A stretch of 64,000 nucleotides of DNA from positions 1-64,000 of the forward strand of contig CAKZLE010000027.1 of the NCBI GenBank assembly GCA_937125225.1, in the 5' to 3' direction. The position numbers and the translations under genes were made by a program. The number at the start of each line of letters is the position of its first letter. The first letter of the stretch is position 1. Source of the stretch: an uncultured Spirochaetia bacterium. Its GTDB lineage: Bacteria; Spirochaetota; Spirochaetia; CAKZLE01. The notes beneath the pieces are model-generated. The model did not search any database. It was not told the DNA's origin and saw only the letters and a program-made list of their open reading frames with translations. Below, one piece after another: positions 35,534 through 45,303 of the stretch.

Positions 35534-37015
35534 TTATGATATCTGGTCATAAGGGTCAGATATCATAGACATATTCAATCCTGATTGGTAGGTTCTCAGG
35601 AAGTCCCGAAACTTACCTTCACTTAACGGCTTAAGACAATAGTGTCCCTGGGCGTCTCCTACCCCGATATGTTTTGCACATGATAACTGGTATTTATTCT
35701 CTATTCCTTTTGCTAGGGTCTTGATACTGAGATCATGGGCTATAGAGGCGAATGATGAGTAGAATTTCAGCTGTTTATCTATTGAATCATTGGTCTTGAC
35801 GATAGAGGAGAAGTCTATCTTGATTGTATCGAACTCGCCTAGTAGAAATCATTTAACATCAAAAGCCTCGGTGTTGAAAGCATCGAGAGCTATACGTATG
35901 CCAGCCTCTTGGCACTCCCTGATCTTACCAGTAAGAGTATGATTACTCAGATGCTTGTCTTTTACATCGAATTCGATATATTTTGGATCAATATGATATT
36001 GTTCTGTCAACTCTAAGAATTCTATGACTGTAAAAGAAAAAATAGTCATAGAGCTAATATTCAAGACGATGAAGAAATCATCGGGGACTAGATGTTGAGT
36101 CTTGAGCCTACTGACTGCAGCGAGTGTCTTCTCAATGATCACCCGGTCGATCTTCTCCAGGAGATTCATCTCATATGCGATGTCTTTGAACTTCGCAGCC
36201 TCAATTATCCTGTAGGTATCTTTCTGCCGACGGGCAAAATTCTCACAGCCGATGATGGCCTGTCTCTTCAGATCTATTATAGGCTGGAAGAATGGTGAGA
36301 ACTCTGAAAGTACTTGCTCTTTCTGTAGGGCCGCTCTGAATTCATCGATATCTCTCTTCTTAGCTCTGATCAGTTCATCAGCTATGAGGTAGGGTAGTTT
36401 TCTCTCCTTTGCAGTAAAGGCAGTAACATGTGCGAGTTCTATCAGATCTTCAAACGTATCGGTCTGATAGTGGATACCTGATGTCGCTGTTCCAATGGTT
36501 ACACGTGTAAGAAAGAGATTTGTCGAATCATAGGTGTATATGAGTTCCTGCAGGACATGGGAAAGTGTATTAGTCATCCATTTCTGGTGTGTGATCTTCT
36601 CTAATGGTTCCATAAGTTCGATAGTGGGGAAGTTCTTCAATACGATAAAATAGTTAGGAGCGATACGGCTGACTGCTTTGTCCCCTAGAAGCGAGATGAG
36701 TTCCCGTTCGATGGCCATATAGAGCTCATCGTGTTCTACGGTTTCAAGTAGAGGTCTATAGTCTCCTTTTTGAGTGATCTCAATACACAGGCAGTATTGT
36801 TTAGCCGGATCTTTTGGGAACAGGGAATGAGTTCTTTTCAGGGTATGTTTGATCTCTTTGCTCATGGTGCTTCTCTTCATGATCACATGATTGTTGAATA
36901 GGATGATTAGAATGATGATACCTATGAGAAAAAGAGCCGGGGAGGAAAGAGTGACTCCAAGAAGAGAACACATCAGACTAAAACATAGTGATGTTATTAC
37001 GGTTCCTTTTCTCAT
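35534..37015 (-). pseudogene. Membrane GGDEF/EAL-like protein, interrupted by an in-frame TGA
   Basis: The track ORF ends at a TGA (35849-35851). The same frame then continues for 104 codons (FLLGEFDTIKIDFSSIV... to TAA 35534-35536), matching the end of an EAL domain, so the gene is broken by one stop codon. ATG 37015 after AGGAG is the better start than 37042. Two N-terminal membrane helices, a degenerate GGDEF-like region (about 45-220) and an EAL-like region (from about 235) can be seen. The EAL motif is ENF (IIGCENFARR) and DDFGTG is DAFNTE, so c-di-GMP hydrolysis was probably already lost. It is the last gene of the mreB-like operon, 32 bp after the last mreB. Confidence 0.8.
35535..35567. 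terminator. Bidirectional terminator between arsR-like gene and EAL pseudogene
   Basis: TATGATATCTG (35535-35545) and its perfect complement CAGATATCATA (35557-35567) with an 11-base loop, between two convergent transcripts. It overlaps the last ten codons of the extended EAL reading frame. Confidence 0.7.
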
Positions 37016-37046
37016 CCCGGCTCCTCTATATCTTATACTCATTACT

Positions 37047-38086
37047 CTATTCTGTTGGTTTCACAAAATAGCTTCCTCGATTCTTAAGAAGGAGTTTCGT
37101 CCCCTCTACGATTGCAGTCAGCGGTTTCTTGGATAGAAAGAAATCAAGACCGATACGTTTGTTCAGGAAATCATCCACTCCGGCGATCAAAGCTCCACCT
37201 CCATTTATGATAATCCCATTGGAGATGATATCTGCTGAAAGTTCTGCCGGTGTATTCTGGAGTACTTTCAGGATCGTATTCGCAATAGTCTCAATGGTTC
37301 GATAAGTACATCACGTATTTCGGATTCAGTTATAAGGATCTTCTTTGGTAATCCGGTAACAACATCCCTGCCGCTTGCAGTTGTGGTATTCTCATCAATG
37401 ATCTCTTCATGAAGAGAACCTACCTCGACTTTGATTCGCTCTGCAGTCATCTTTCCAATGAGTAGACCATGCTCATACTGCATATAGTTGATGATCGCTG
37501 AATCAATATAGTTTCCGGCGATCCTGATGGATTCTGAGACGACGATATCACCAAGAGAGAGGACTCCGATGTCTGTAGACCCTCCACCGATATCGATGAC
37601 CATAGAGCCATTACTGCTGTAGATATCGAGTCCTGCTCCGATACCGCCAGCTTTGACCTCCTCTTCAATGAAGATATCCTTCACTCCAAGTTTTTGAGCC
37701 AGACCGATCAGTGAATCTCTTTCGAGCTGAATCACTTCTGAGGGACAACAGATCAAGACAGTAGAGGCTTCAAGATTGATGGAGATGTTCTCCTCCTTTC
37801 GAAGTGCATGCTCGATGAGTTTCTTTGCTGAATCCATATCAGAGATGACTCCTTGGTTCAGAGGACTGACTATCTTGATGCCATGATGCCCCCTGCCGAT
37901 CATCTTTGCTGCATTATTCCCAATAGCAATGACATTACGTGATTCATAATCAAATGCGATGACTGAAGGTTCATTGAAGACAATACCGTCACCCTCTAAA
38001 TAGACTAGAAGGTTAGCGGTTCCTAGATCGATCCCGATATTCTTAGCTTGTGTCTTTGGTTTTCCCATTTTTAACATATTCATCAT
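37047..38086 (-). pseudogene. MreB-like actin homologue 1, frameshifted near its C-terminus
   Basis: The track ORF (37268-38086, 272 aa) ends abruptly in LRLLRIRS. A one-base deletion in a Pro codon near 37294-37297 explains this. The other frame continues IETIANTILKVLQNTPAELSADII...NGGGALIAGVDDFL...TKLLLKNRGSYFVKPTE and stops at 37047-37049, giving the same total length (about 346 codons) as the intact neighbour. Actin motifs are present: NIGIDLGTANLLVYLEGDG (phosphate 1), CCPSEV, GSMVIDIGGGSTDIGV (phosphate 2). AGGAG precedes ATG 38086. A truncated protein would lack the last actin subdomain. Confidence 0.85.
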
Positions 38087-38094
38087 TCTGTCTC

Positions 38095-39123
38095 CTACAG
38101 CTGCAGTGGGTTGATGAGGTAATCACTCCGATTCTTCAAGAGGTACTTTGATCCTTCGGCTACACAGGTCAGGGGGTTCGATACAACGGTCACGGGGACC
38201 TTTATACGCTCCTTGATGAAATCTTCGATACCTGAGACGAGAGCTCCGCCACCGGTAACGAGGATCCCGTTCTGAAAGATATCTGCTGAAAGTTCAGGGG
38301 AAGTGTCTTTGAGTACCGCGGCAATAAGCTTCACGATCTCTTCAAATACCGGTTCCATGACTTTTCGAACCTCTTCATTGGAGAGTTCCACCCATTTAGG
38401 GACCCCTTTGACCATATCTCTGCCCGCGAACTTACCGATCACATGTTTTGCATTAGGATTCAGATCTGCCAATTCCATCTTACATCGCTCAGCTGTGAGC
38501 TCACTGATCTCGACGCTCCTGGTCTTCTTGATGAACTTCGCGATCTCATCATCCATATAGTTGCCAGCCATCCTGATCGATCGTGAGAGTACGATATCAC
38601 CAAAGGAGATGACACCAACATCGGTGGTACCTCCGCCGATATCTACGACCATGACCCCTTTTGATTTGAATATATCTACACCGGCACCAAGAGCTCCAGA
38701 TTTTATCTCCTCTTCGATGAATACATCGGGAATATTCATCTTCTCTGCCAGATCGATCATGCCATCCCGTTCGCTCTTAGTCACTTCTGAGGGACAGCAG
38801 ATGACACTGGTCGATTTACTCAAATCCTTCTCTGTAAGATTCTCGACCTTTCTCAGCACATATGAGAGAAGCTCTTTTGCTGCACGCATATCTGATATCA
38901 CCCCGTTTCTCAATGGCTTGACGACAGATATCTTGCTATGTACTTTTCCAAGCATCCTGTGCGCATCCTCTCCCGCAGCAACGATCTTGCCGGATTCTCG
39001 ATCGAATGCAATCACTGAAGGCTCATTGAAGATGATTCCCTTCTTCTCTAGAAATACCAAAAGGTTTGCTGTGCCGAGATCAATGCCTAAGCCCAACTTC
39101 TCAGATTCATTATCTATTGCCAT
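38095..39123 (-). CDS. MreB-like actin homologue 2, intact
   Basis: 342 residues from ATG 39123 (preceded by AGGAAGGA); ATG 39138 in the track overlaps the upstream stop by one base and is the alternative. Complete MreB/Mbl fold: LGLGIDLGTANLLVFLEKKGIIFNEPSVIAFD, ICCPSEVTKSERDGM, VMVVDIGGGTTDVGVISFG, SRSIRMAGNYMDDEI, and NGILVTGGGALVSGIEDFI, near the normal length. MreB polymerises under the membrane and organises wall growth. No mreC, mreD or rodA is adjacent, so this set is separate from a standard elongation operon. It is the only undamaged gene of the four. Confidence 0.93.
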   Translation of the reverse strand: MAIDNESEKLGLGIDLGTANLLVFLEKKGIIFNEPSVIAFDRESGKIVAAGEDAHRMLGKVHSKISVVKPLRNGVISDMRAAKELLSYVLRKVENLTEKDLSKSTSVICCPSEVTKSERDGMIDLAEKMNIPDVFIEEEIKSGALGAGVDIFKSKGVMVVDIGGGTTDVGVISFGDIVLSRSIRMAGNYMDDEIAKFIKKTRSVEISELTAERCKMELADLNPNAKHVIGKFAGRDMVKGVPKWVELSNEEVRKVMEPVFEEIVKLIAAVLKDTSPELSADIFQNGILVTGGGALVSGIEDFIKERIKVPVTVVSNPLTCVAEGSKYLLKNRSDYLINPLQL

Positions 39124-39137
39124 ACGTTCCTTCCTCA

Positions 39138-40163
39138 TTACAACTCTCCGAAAAAGTGGTTAGTATTCAGTTTAAGTAACTTTTTGCATCCATCGACAAC
39201 TGCTGTCATTAGTGCATCCGAGATCGTTACGGGTACCTGTGCTATCGCTTCAAAATAGTCACATATACCGTCGATCTGAGAATAGCCGCCTCCCAATAGA
39301 ATACCGTTATCAACCAGGTCCCCTGCGAGTTCCGGGGGAGTCTCTTCCAATGTTGAGAGGAGAATAGATTTTATTGCTTCAAAGCAGTAGAGTAATACCT
39401 GTCGGATCTCTTCAGCTCCGATGACTGCCTGTCGAGGAAGACCTGAGACCAGATCCTGCCCCATAGCCGTATGGGTAAGCGCGATACCCTCATCATCTGA
39501 GGGAAGAGGACCGGTGAGCGATGCGAGTTTGATCTTGATGCTCTCGGCAGTCTGTGTTCCTATCTCGAGTTTATGAATGGTCTTCACATGATCAATGATT
39601 TGTCGATCGAAGTAATCGCCTGCGACCTTGATCGATTTTGAAAGGACTACATCTCCTAGAGAGAGAATCCCGAAGTCTGTGGTACCGCCTCCGATGTCGA
39701 TGACCATATGTCCTTTAGGGGCATAGATATCCATACCAGAGCCGATAGCAACGGCTTTGATCTCCTCATCGATGAGGGTGTTGCTGATACCCAGGCTATA
39801 GCCCAGCTCTAAGATAGCACTTCTTTAAGTCTCGGTGATCACAGAAGGGATGCATATTATGAGTTTTGTGATTGAATCGATTCGTGAAAGAAAGATTCTT
39901 TCAAGGGTGTAGAGTAGGATCTGTTTCACCATCTGGATGTCTGAGATGACACCACCTTGAAGAGGGCGTACGACCTCGACTTTGTCATGTGTCTTTCCGA
40001 CAAGTTTAGCGGCCGCATAGCCTACGGATACTACTTTTTGTGATGCTTTGTCGATTGCGATTATTGAGGGTTCATTGAAGAGAGTTCCTTGCCCTTCCAC
40101 ATAGATCAGTAAGTTTGATATGCCGAGATCGACACCTACAGATAGGTTTTTCATTTGACCCAT
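39138..40163 (-). pseudogene. MreB-like actin homologue 3, interrupted by an in-frame TAA
   Basis: Two track ORFs (39825-40163 and 39138-39734) are one gene. Between them the frame stays the same and reads RSAILELGYSLGISN...EEIKAVAIGSG after a TAA at 39825-39827. The intact paralogue has Glu at this place (TKSERDGM), so GAA to TAA would explain it. N-terminal part: NLSVGVDLGISNLLIYVEGQG. C-terminal part: GHMVIDIGGGTTDFGILSLG and NGILLGGGYSQIDGI. AAGGAG lies 7 bp before ATG 40163. It is the first gene of the operon. A short 112-residue product or internal restart at 39734 cannot be excluded. Confidence 0.85.
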
Positions 40164-40818
40164 TACGTCACTCCTTGTTGATAAAGCCGGTTAGCAAAAA
40201 CAGTTATCAAAAGGCACAACACGCAAACATGTTGAACAATGGTGAACTAATGAGTTTATATAAAATATATTCCCATCAATACTATTGCAGACCAGCCGGC
40301 ATGAAATTTCTTTTTTAGCCCTGTGACTTTGCGTATACAGATTTCCCTGTACTTGCCCTTTGAATAATACTAATGATACTCGTATCATCACACATCGGAT
40401 TTTAGCTGTCAAGAATAAATACATCATGTATGAGAGAGTGAAACATGCTTTGTATCTAATACAGAGTTTACGGTTTTTTACTTAATGTAGATTCGTCCTA
40501 TCTTTGAGTGCTCCTCAAAAGAAGAGCATTACTGAGTGGTAGGATATGATTGGTTTAAGTCCCCTTTTTCAGTGTTTTATTTGAAAATTAGTCAATAATG
40601 GTCAAATAGTTAGCAAACACTCTATGATCAGAGTCCCTATTCAAAGCACTGTAATAACATGGTGTACTTACAGCTTTATCGTTCCCACTTTGGATTCATA
40701 GTTCATAGATAGCTGATGATTATAAGAGAGAATAACTCAGGATGAAAGAGCAAAAAAATACGATTTATTTTTCTTCCAACGGAAAATATAGGAAAAAATG
40801 GAGAAGGTGCTATAGCAC
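40164..40818. other. Intergenic region upstream of the mreB operon
   Basis: About 650 bp. The short ORFs here (40115-40318 plus, 40191-40427 minus, 40742-41056 plus) look random. The region contains AGTGTTT (40571-40577) inverted to AAACACT (40615-40621) and an imperfect hairpin TGCTCCTC-AAAA-GAAGAGCA around 40509-40528. It should carry the mreB operon promoter. No clear gene seen. Confidence 0.45.
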
Positions 40819-41412
40819 CTATACTGATAGATCAGATTTGAAGCCCTTTTTCATCGTAAGAATATTACTGGTGAAAGCTAATGGGAGCAGTAATATTACC
40901 CCGAAACTATTACAGATATCGACGAAGATGTTTCGATCAGAGACAGATCGTCCTTTGAGTCTGTCCCCCAATGCACCAAATGCGATCCCATTGATATTCC
41001 CGAACATGATCACTCTTGTCGCCGCTAGGATAGCCATCGCTGAGTCTTTCCCATAGACCTCTAGGAGACGATCCCAACTCTTTGAGTCTATCTCTCCGAA
41101 GGTATCTGCATAATGTTGAGAGAATAGGAGACCTGTCGACTCATACTCCTCGACTGCATGATCCTCTAGATCGATCATCGCTTGGATCTGTTCGGGTGAC
41201 ATACCCTGTTCCAAAGCATCTTTAGCATGAAAATAGTTACAGAGTGCACACCCGTTCACCTCAGTCACCACAAGCATGATATGGTTTATGAACTCTTCAG
41301 ATATGAACCCCCTCTTCTTCGATCGTTTCATGATCCTTAGGCTTGGCAGTGCTATGGTGATCGTCTTGAAGAACTGTGAGACGGTGAAGCTTCGAGCTTT
41401 CATCTGTTTCAT
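40819..41412 (-). CDS. AhpD-like/carboxymuconolactone decarboxylase-family protein
   Basis: 197 residues. The CMD/AhpD core (about 30-140) contains VTEVNGCALCNYFHAKDALEQGMS, the CxxCxxxH redox motif of alkylhydroperoxidase-like proteins, so a disulfide-based peroxidase or thiol-reductase activity is likely. The C-terminus adds a hydrophobic helix (FGVILLLPLAFTS) that may attach it to the membrane or pack in the oligomer. It is divergent from the MFS transporter gene with 97 bp between. Substrate unknown. Confidence 0.82.
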   Translation of the reverse strand: MKQMKARSFTVSQFFKTITIALPSLRIMKRSKKRGFISEEFINHIMLVVTEVNGCALCNYFHAKDALEQGMSPEQIQAMIDLEDHAVEEYESTGLLFSQHYADTFGEIDSKSWDRLLEVYGKDSAMAILAATRVIMFGNINGIAFGALGDRLKGRSVSDRNIFVDICNSFGVILLLPLAFTSNILTMKKGFKSDLSV

Positions 41413-41509
41413 GTGGCATCCTTTTGTTGAGGTATACTATACATACTTATTATTACTCAAAGAATCAAGAAAAGTCCACGATTCAATGTTTTTACAGTAT
41501 ACTTAGCAT

Positions 41510-42757
41510 ATGGCAAGAATAGATGATTCTCAACGGACATACTATGGATTTCTCTGGCATGCGATCTTCTTTTCAATTACCGTGACCTTCACTGAGGTCA
41601 ATACAGTACTTCCTGCACTTATTCTGGATCTTGGTGGGAGTTCTTACCATATTGGTATCATATCTGCGATCATGATCGGTATTCCCCTGATCACCAAACT
41701 GATGTTCACCAGCTTCCTCTCAAAACAGGAGAGAAAACAACCCTATCTTTTATTAGGTATCAATCTACGGGTTATATCGTTACTACTCATAGCCATGACC
41801 TTGATCTATCAGACGAGACTGTCCTTTACTACGGTAATTCTATTGATCTATGGAGAGCTCTTCCTGTTCTCCATCAGTGGGGCCTTTGCCGGATTGCCCT
41901 ATATCCATATAGTCGGGGGGACTCTTTCATCAGATATAAGAAAGAGGTTCTTTACAAGAAAACAGCTGATCTCAAGTCTTGGAATGTTGCTCTCTGTTTT
42001 CGTTGCTCAGAGGATCCTACAGAATGTAGCCTATCCTTCTAGTTATATCTATCTATTCTTCCTTGCGGCCGGGTTCCTTCTCGTAGCCTCTTTTGGCTTT
42101 TGGTCAGTAAAAGAGCGACCTAAGCAACCGGAACATTCCCAAAGTTATATCGGGATCCTTAAGAGTATCCCTTCTGTCTTGAAGCATGATCCTTCGTTTG
42201 CTCGATATATCATCTTCTCGAACATCATGAGTATCAGTATCGCACTTATTCCCTTCTTCATAGGTTATGCTAAGAGCCGTTTTATCATCAGTGAATCAGA
42301 ATTAAGTTATATCCTAGTCGTTCAGATCATGGGTATGATCATCTCAAGTCTGATCTGGCCGAGAGTCGTCTCTCGAGGTGGCTTCAAACAGATCCTGAGA
42401 CTGCGAGTCTGGTTGAGTATCCTGCTCCCTCTTGGAGCAATACTCATGGGGTTATATGGGAACTTCTCTCTGTATCTGGTCATCGTCTTCTTCATTGGCT
42501 TCTCCATCAGCGCCCGAACAGTCAGCGAGGATGCAGTTCTTATTGAGTTGTCAGATGATCAGAGTAGAGTCCTCTATTCGGGGATAATAGGGACGATGAA
42601 TGTGAGTATCATCATCTTCCCGATACTCTTGGGAATACTGATTGCGATAACTGGGTCTGTTCCGATATTCATAGGAGTCAGTATAGTCTCGATATCGGGC
42701 TTCTACTTTCTCAAGCGTATGGTCTGCCCCGTTGATATCAAGAGCTATAACGGTTGA
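41510..42757 (+). CDS. Major facilitator superfamily transporter
   Basis: 415 residues with about 12 predicted helices. N-terminal half: HAIFFSITVTFTEVNTVLPALILDLGGSSYHIGIISAIMIGIPLITKLMF. The loop after TM2/3 is KQERKQPYLLLGINLR, in the place of the MFS motif A. C-terminal half begins near residue 215 (HDPSFARYIIFSNIMSISIALIPFFIGYA). This type resembles sugar or drug efflux MFS proteins, but the substrate cannot be told. Its last 20 bp overlap the end of the convergent sensor kinase gene. Confidence 0.85.
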   Translation: MARIDDSQRTYYGFLWHAIFFSITVTFTEVNTVLPALILDLGGSSYHIGIISAIMIGIPLITKLMFTSFLSKQERKQPYLLLGINLRVISLLLIAMTLIYQTRLSFTTVILLIYGELFLFSISGAFAGLPYIHIVGGTLSSDIRKRFFTRKQLISSLGMLLSVFVAQRILQNVAYPSSYIYLFFLAAGFLLVASFGFWSVKERPKQPEHSQSYIGILKSIPSVLKHDPSFARYIIFSNIMSISIALIPFFIGYAKSRFIISESELSYILVVQIMGMIISSLIWPRVVSRGGFKQILRLRVWLSILLPLGAILMGLYGNFSLYLVIVFFIGFSISARTVSEDAVLIELSDDQSRVLYSGIIGTMNVSIIIFPILLGILIAITGSVPIFIGVSIVSISGFYFLKRMVCPVDIKSYNG

Positions 42758-45092
42758 GGACCTCTCTGAGTTCTTTCAATCTGAATGGTTTCACCAACCT
42801 GTCACAGAATCCGTAAGTCTGGTACTTTGCCAGGACCGGATCGGTCGAGTATCCACTGGTCACTATGACTTTGGCATCAGGGGACAACTTCTGCAACTCT
42901 TTTACCAGAAGCTTTCCTCCCATTCCACCAGGTACTGTAAGATCGCTGATCACTAGATCATAGGGTCTGATGAGTGCCCTCTTATAGGCTTCAATCGCCT
43001 CTTCTCCAGTGGATGTACTAACACTACTATGCCCGAGGTGGGTCAGCATGGTGCTAAGGATCTGTCTGATGGACTGTTCATCGTCCATGATCAGGACATG
43101 GAGGGACTTGGATTTCCCCACTGATTGACCTTTTGGGACTTCCTCCTCCTCGATCATCAGCGCATCGATTGCAGGGAGAAGGATGGTGAAGGTTGTTCCA
43201 GATCCTGGTTTTGATTTAACCGAGATAGTACCCCCATGTTTGGTTATGATAGAATAGACAGAGGCCAGTCCCAATCCATTTCCGGTATCTTTGGTGGTAA
43301 AATAGGGATCGAATATCTGGTTAAGGAATCTGGGTTCGATACCAACCCCCTCATCCTTGCAGGTTATCATGATATATCTCTTTCGATATCGTATCTTGTT
43401 CACTGCTGTGAGGGTGATGACACCTCCCATTGACATTGCCTGTGTTGCATTGATAATGAGGTCATTGATCACCTGGTTGAGTTGTCCCCTGTCTGCTAAT
43501 ACATACCAGAGATCTGCTGCGATGCCATTAGGATCAAGTCTCGTATTGCTACCTTTCAACGAGAAGAGTGCAGATTCCTTGAGTAATCTGCCGATTCTTA
43601 AAGGTTCTTTTACCGGGTCTCCACCTTTTGAGAAGGTAAGGAGTTGCTTGGTAAGGTTCGTAGTCTTTTTCATTGATTCCATAGCAGTCGTCAAAAAGGG
43701 CAGAGCTTTGTCCGGTGTTTCAAGATGGGCTTTTGCTAGCTCAATATTACCAAAGATCCCTGTCAGTAGATTGTTGAAATCATGAGCGATTCCACCTGCT
43801 AGAGTGCTGACTGATTCAAGTTTCTGAATCTTGAGATGTTCCTCTTGGGCCTTCTTCTTCTCTGTTATATCGATGAAGAAGGCAAGATAGTTCTGGGAAT
43901 CTATCTGAACAGCCTCAATGGCACAAATGATCTTACTCATATCGTTTAGTAGAAGAGAACATTCCCATGAACCGGTACCCTGTTCTTTGAGAGCCTTGAT
44001 CAGTGAAAGGGGGGTCATCTCTTCATGATCACAGAGTTGATTCAATCCCATGTGTAGTAACTCTTCTCGTGTATATTGGGTAATGGCACATATCTTCGGA
44101 TTGACATCCTGGATCTGTGCCTGCTCATTGAAGGATATGATCCCTGATGGGGCATATTCTATATAATCTCTGAAACGACTCTCCTGCTCCTTGATCTTCT
44201 GTGTAGCCACAGTGACTTTTCGCTTCAGATTGAGGTTCATTATCCAAAGAAGCAGAGCTGTAACAAGAATGATGGCAAGTAGTATACCGAGGATATTGAA
44301 GAACTTCTTTGAAATATTTCTTAGATCCCTTTGGGCCCAATCATTATAGATCTGCTGATGTCTGTCTTGAGATATCTGATCGAGTGCTTTGTTCACTATC
44401 TGGAGGAGTTCAGTATCTCCCTGGGGAACTGCGACTGAGAGTCTGTTCAGATAACCGCTATCTCCTGTTATCTGAAGATTGGTGATTCCCTGGCTGTTGA
44501 TGATATAGGTCGCATACATCTGATTGAGGATCATCGCATCATAGATGCCTGTTGATACATCTCTAAGTCCCTTGAGATTATCCTCTACAGATGTGAGGAG
44601 TAACTCAGGATAGACCTTGGCAAGGTAATCATTGATTGAATAGTTCTCGACCGTACAGATATGGTGCTCCGGAAGATCGTTCGGGCCTACCTTCTCTTCA
44701 CCAATACGCGAGACGACCACGTAGGGTATGGCTATGAAGGAGTTGGTGAAATCTAGATACCTCTCACGGTCTTCAGTCTGAGCTATGCCTACAATGATGA
44801 AATCTTCATGTGTTTGTGCATATTTGATGAGAGCATCCCAGGTCTCGAATCCCTTGAAGGAGAATTCATAGTCAAGATTCTGTTCGATCTCATGGAGATA
44901 ATCTACAAGAAGACCTGTATATTCACCATCATCATAGAAGGCGTTAGGAGGCGCACTATATCCAAAGAGGACTTCGACCTGATCCCTCTCCTCTAACCAG
45001 AGGCGCTCAGGGACTGTAAGTAGAGAGGGTGTACAAGAAAACAGTGGTAGGAATAGAAAAACTATTAGTAGAGAGCTCCAAAACTTGTTCAT
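42738..45092 (-). CDS. Hybrid sensor histidine kinase with periplasmic solute-binding domain
   Basis: About 784 residues from ATG 45092 (or 45095; AAGGA upstream). The longer track start is not signal-like. Lipoprotein-type signal (FLPLFSC), a periplasmic SBP_bac_3 domain (about 30-255; GYSAPPNAFYDDGEYTGLLVDYL), one membrane helix (about 258-285), PAS (about 300-420; YIEYAPSGIISFNEQAQI), HisKA with GGIAHDFNNLLTGIFGN, HATPase (NGLGLASVYSI, PGSGTTFTILLP) and a C-terminal receiver (LIMDDEQSIRQI, LVISDLTVPGG, CDRLVKPFR). It probably senses an amino-acid-like ligand and passes phosphate on internally. It could also supply the unlinked Hpt-REC pathway. Confidence 0.92.
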   Translation of the reverse strand: MNKFWSSLLIVFLFLPLFSCTPSLLTVPERLWLEERDQVEVLFGYSAPPNAFYDDGEYTGLLVDYLHEIEQNLDYEFSFKGFETWDALIKYAQTHEDFIIVGIAQTEDRERYLDFTNSFIAIPYVVVSRIGEEKVGPNDLPEHHICTVENYSINDYLAKVYPELLLTSVEDNLKGLRDVSTGIYDAMILNQMYATYIINSQGITNLQITGDSGYLNRLSVAVPQGDTELLQIVNKALDQISQDRHQQIYNDWAQRDLRNISKKFFNILGILLAIILVTALLLWIMNLNLKRKVTVATQKIKEQESRFRDYIEYAPSGIISFNEQAQIQDVNPKICAITQYTREELLHMGLNQLCDHEEMTPLSLIKALKEQGTGSWECSLLLNDMSKIICAIEAVQIDSQNYLAFFIDITEKKKAQEEHLKIQKLESVSTLAGGIAHDFNNLLTGIFGNIELAKAHLETPDKALPFLTTAMESMKKTTNLTKQLLTFSKGGDPVKEPLRIGRLLKESALFSLKGSNTRLDPNGIAADLWYVLADRGQLNQVINDLIINATQAMSMGGVITLTAVNKIRYRKRYIMITCKDEGVGIEPRFLNQIFDPYFTTKDTGNGLGLASVYSIITKHGGTISVKSKPGSGTTFTILLPAIDALMIEEEEVPKGQSVGKSKSLHVLIMDDEQSIRQILSTMLTHLGHSSVSTSTGEEAIEAYKRALIRPYDLVISDLTVPGGMGGKLLVKELQKLSPDAKVIVTSGYSTDPVLAKYQTYGFCDRLVKPFRLKELREVLNRYSS

Positions 45093-45303
45093 CATCAATC
45101 CTTGAATCTCATTACTCATTAAGATACAAAAATGCCAATTACCTGTCTGACCAAGTGTTCTCTCTATTGTGATACTGCCTCTGGAAATTGTCAATAAATA
45201 CAGAGGTCTCTAAAGTATAAATGGGAGAGAATCCCGTGGGAATATCGTATGACCAGTGGCAGCTCTAATAATGGAGTCTATCAGGTCTGCCATGGTTCAC
45301 GAT

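Noticed and set aside
35849-35851. TGA in the EAL gene as a selenocysteine codon
   Set aside because: EAL domains have no known selenocysteine, the residue position is not catalytic, and I saw no convincing adjacent SECIS hairpin. A nonsense mutation beside two other broken genes is simpler.
39138-40163. Two separate small actin-like genes (112 and 198 aa)
   Set aside because: They are in the same frame and the 30 codons between them continue the MreB sequence; only one TAA separates them.
40191-40427. 78-aa minus-strand ORF upstream of the mreB operon
   Set aside because: Unusual composition (many Cys/Val/Ser), no ribosome site and no family; treated as intergenic.
40742-41056. 104-aa plus-strand ORF
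   Set aside because: It is largely the antisense shadow of the AhpD-like gene (40819-41412).
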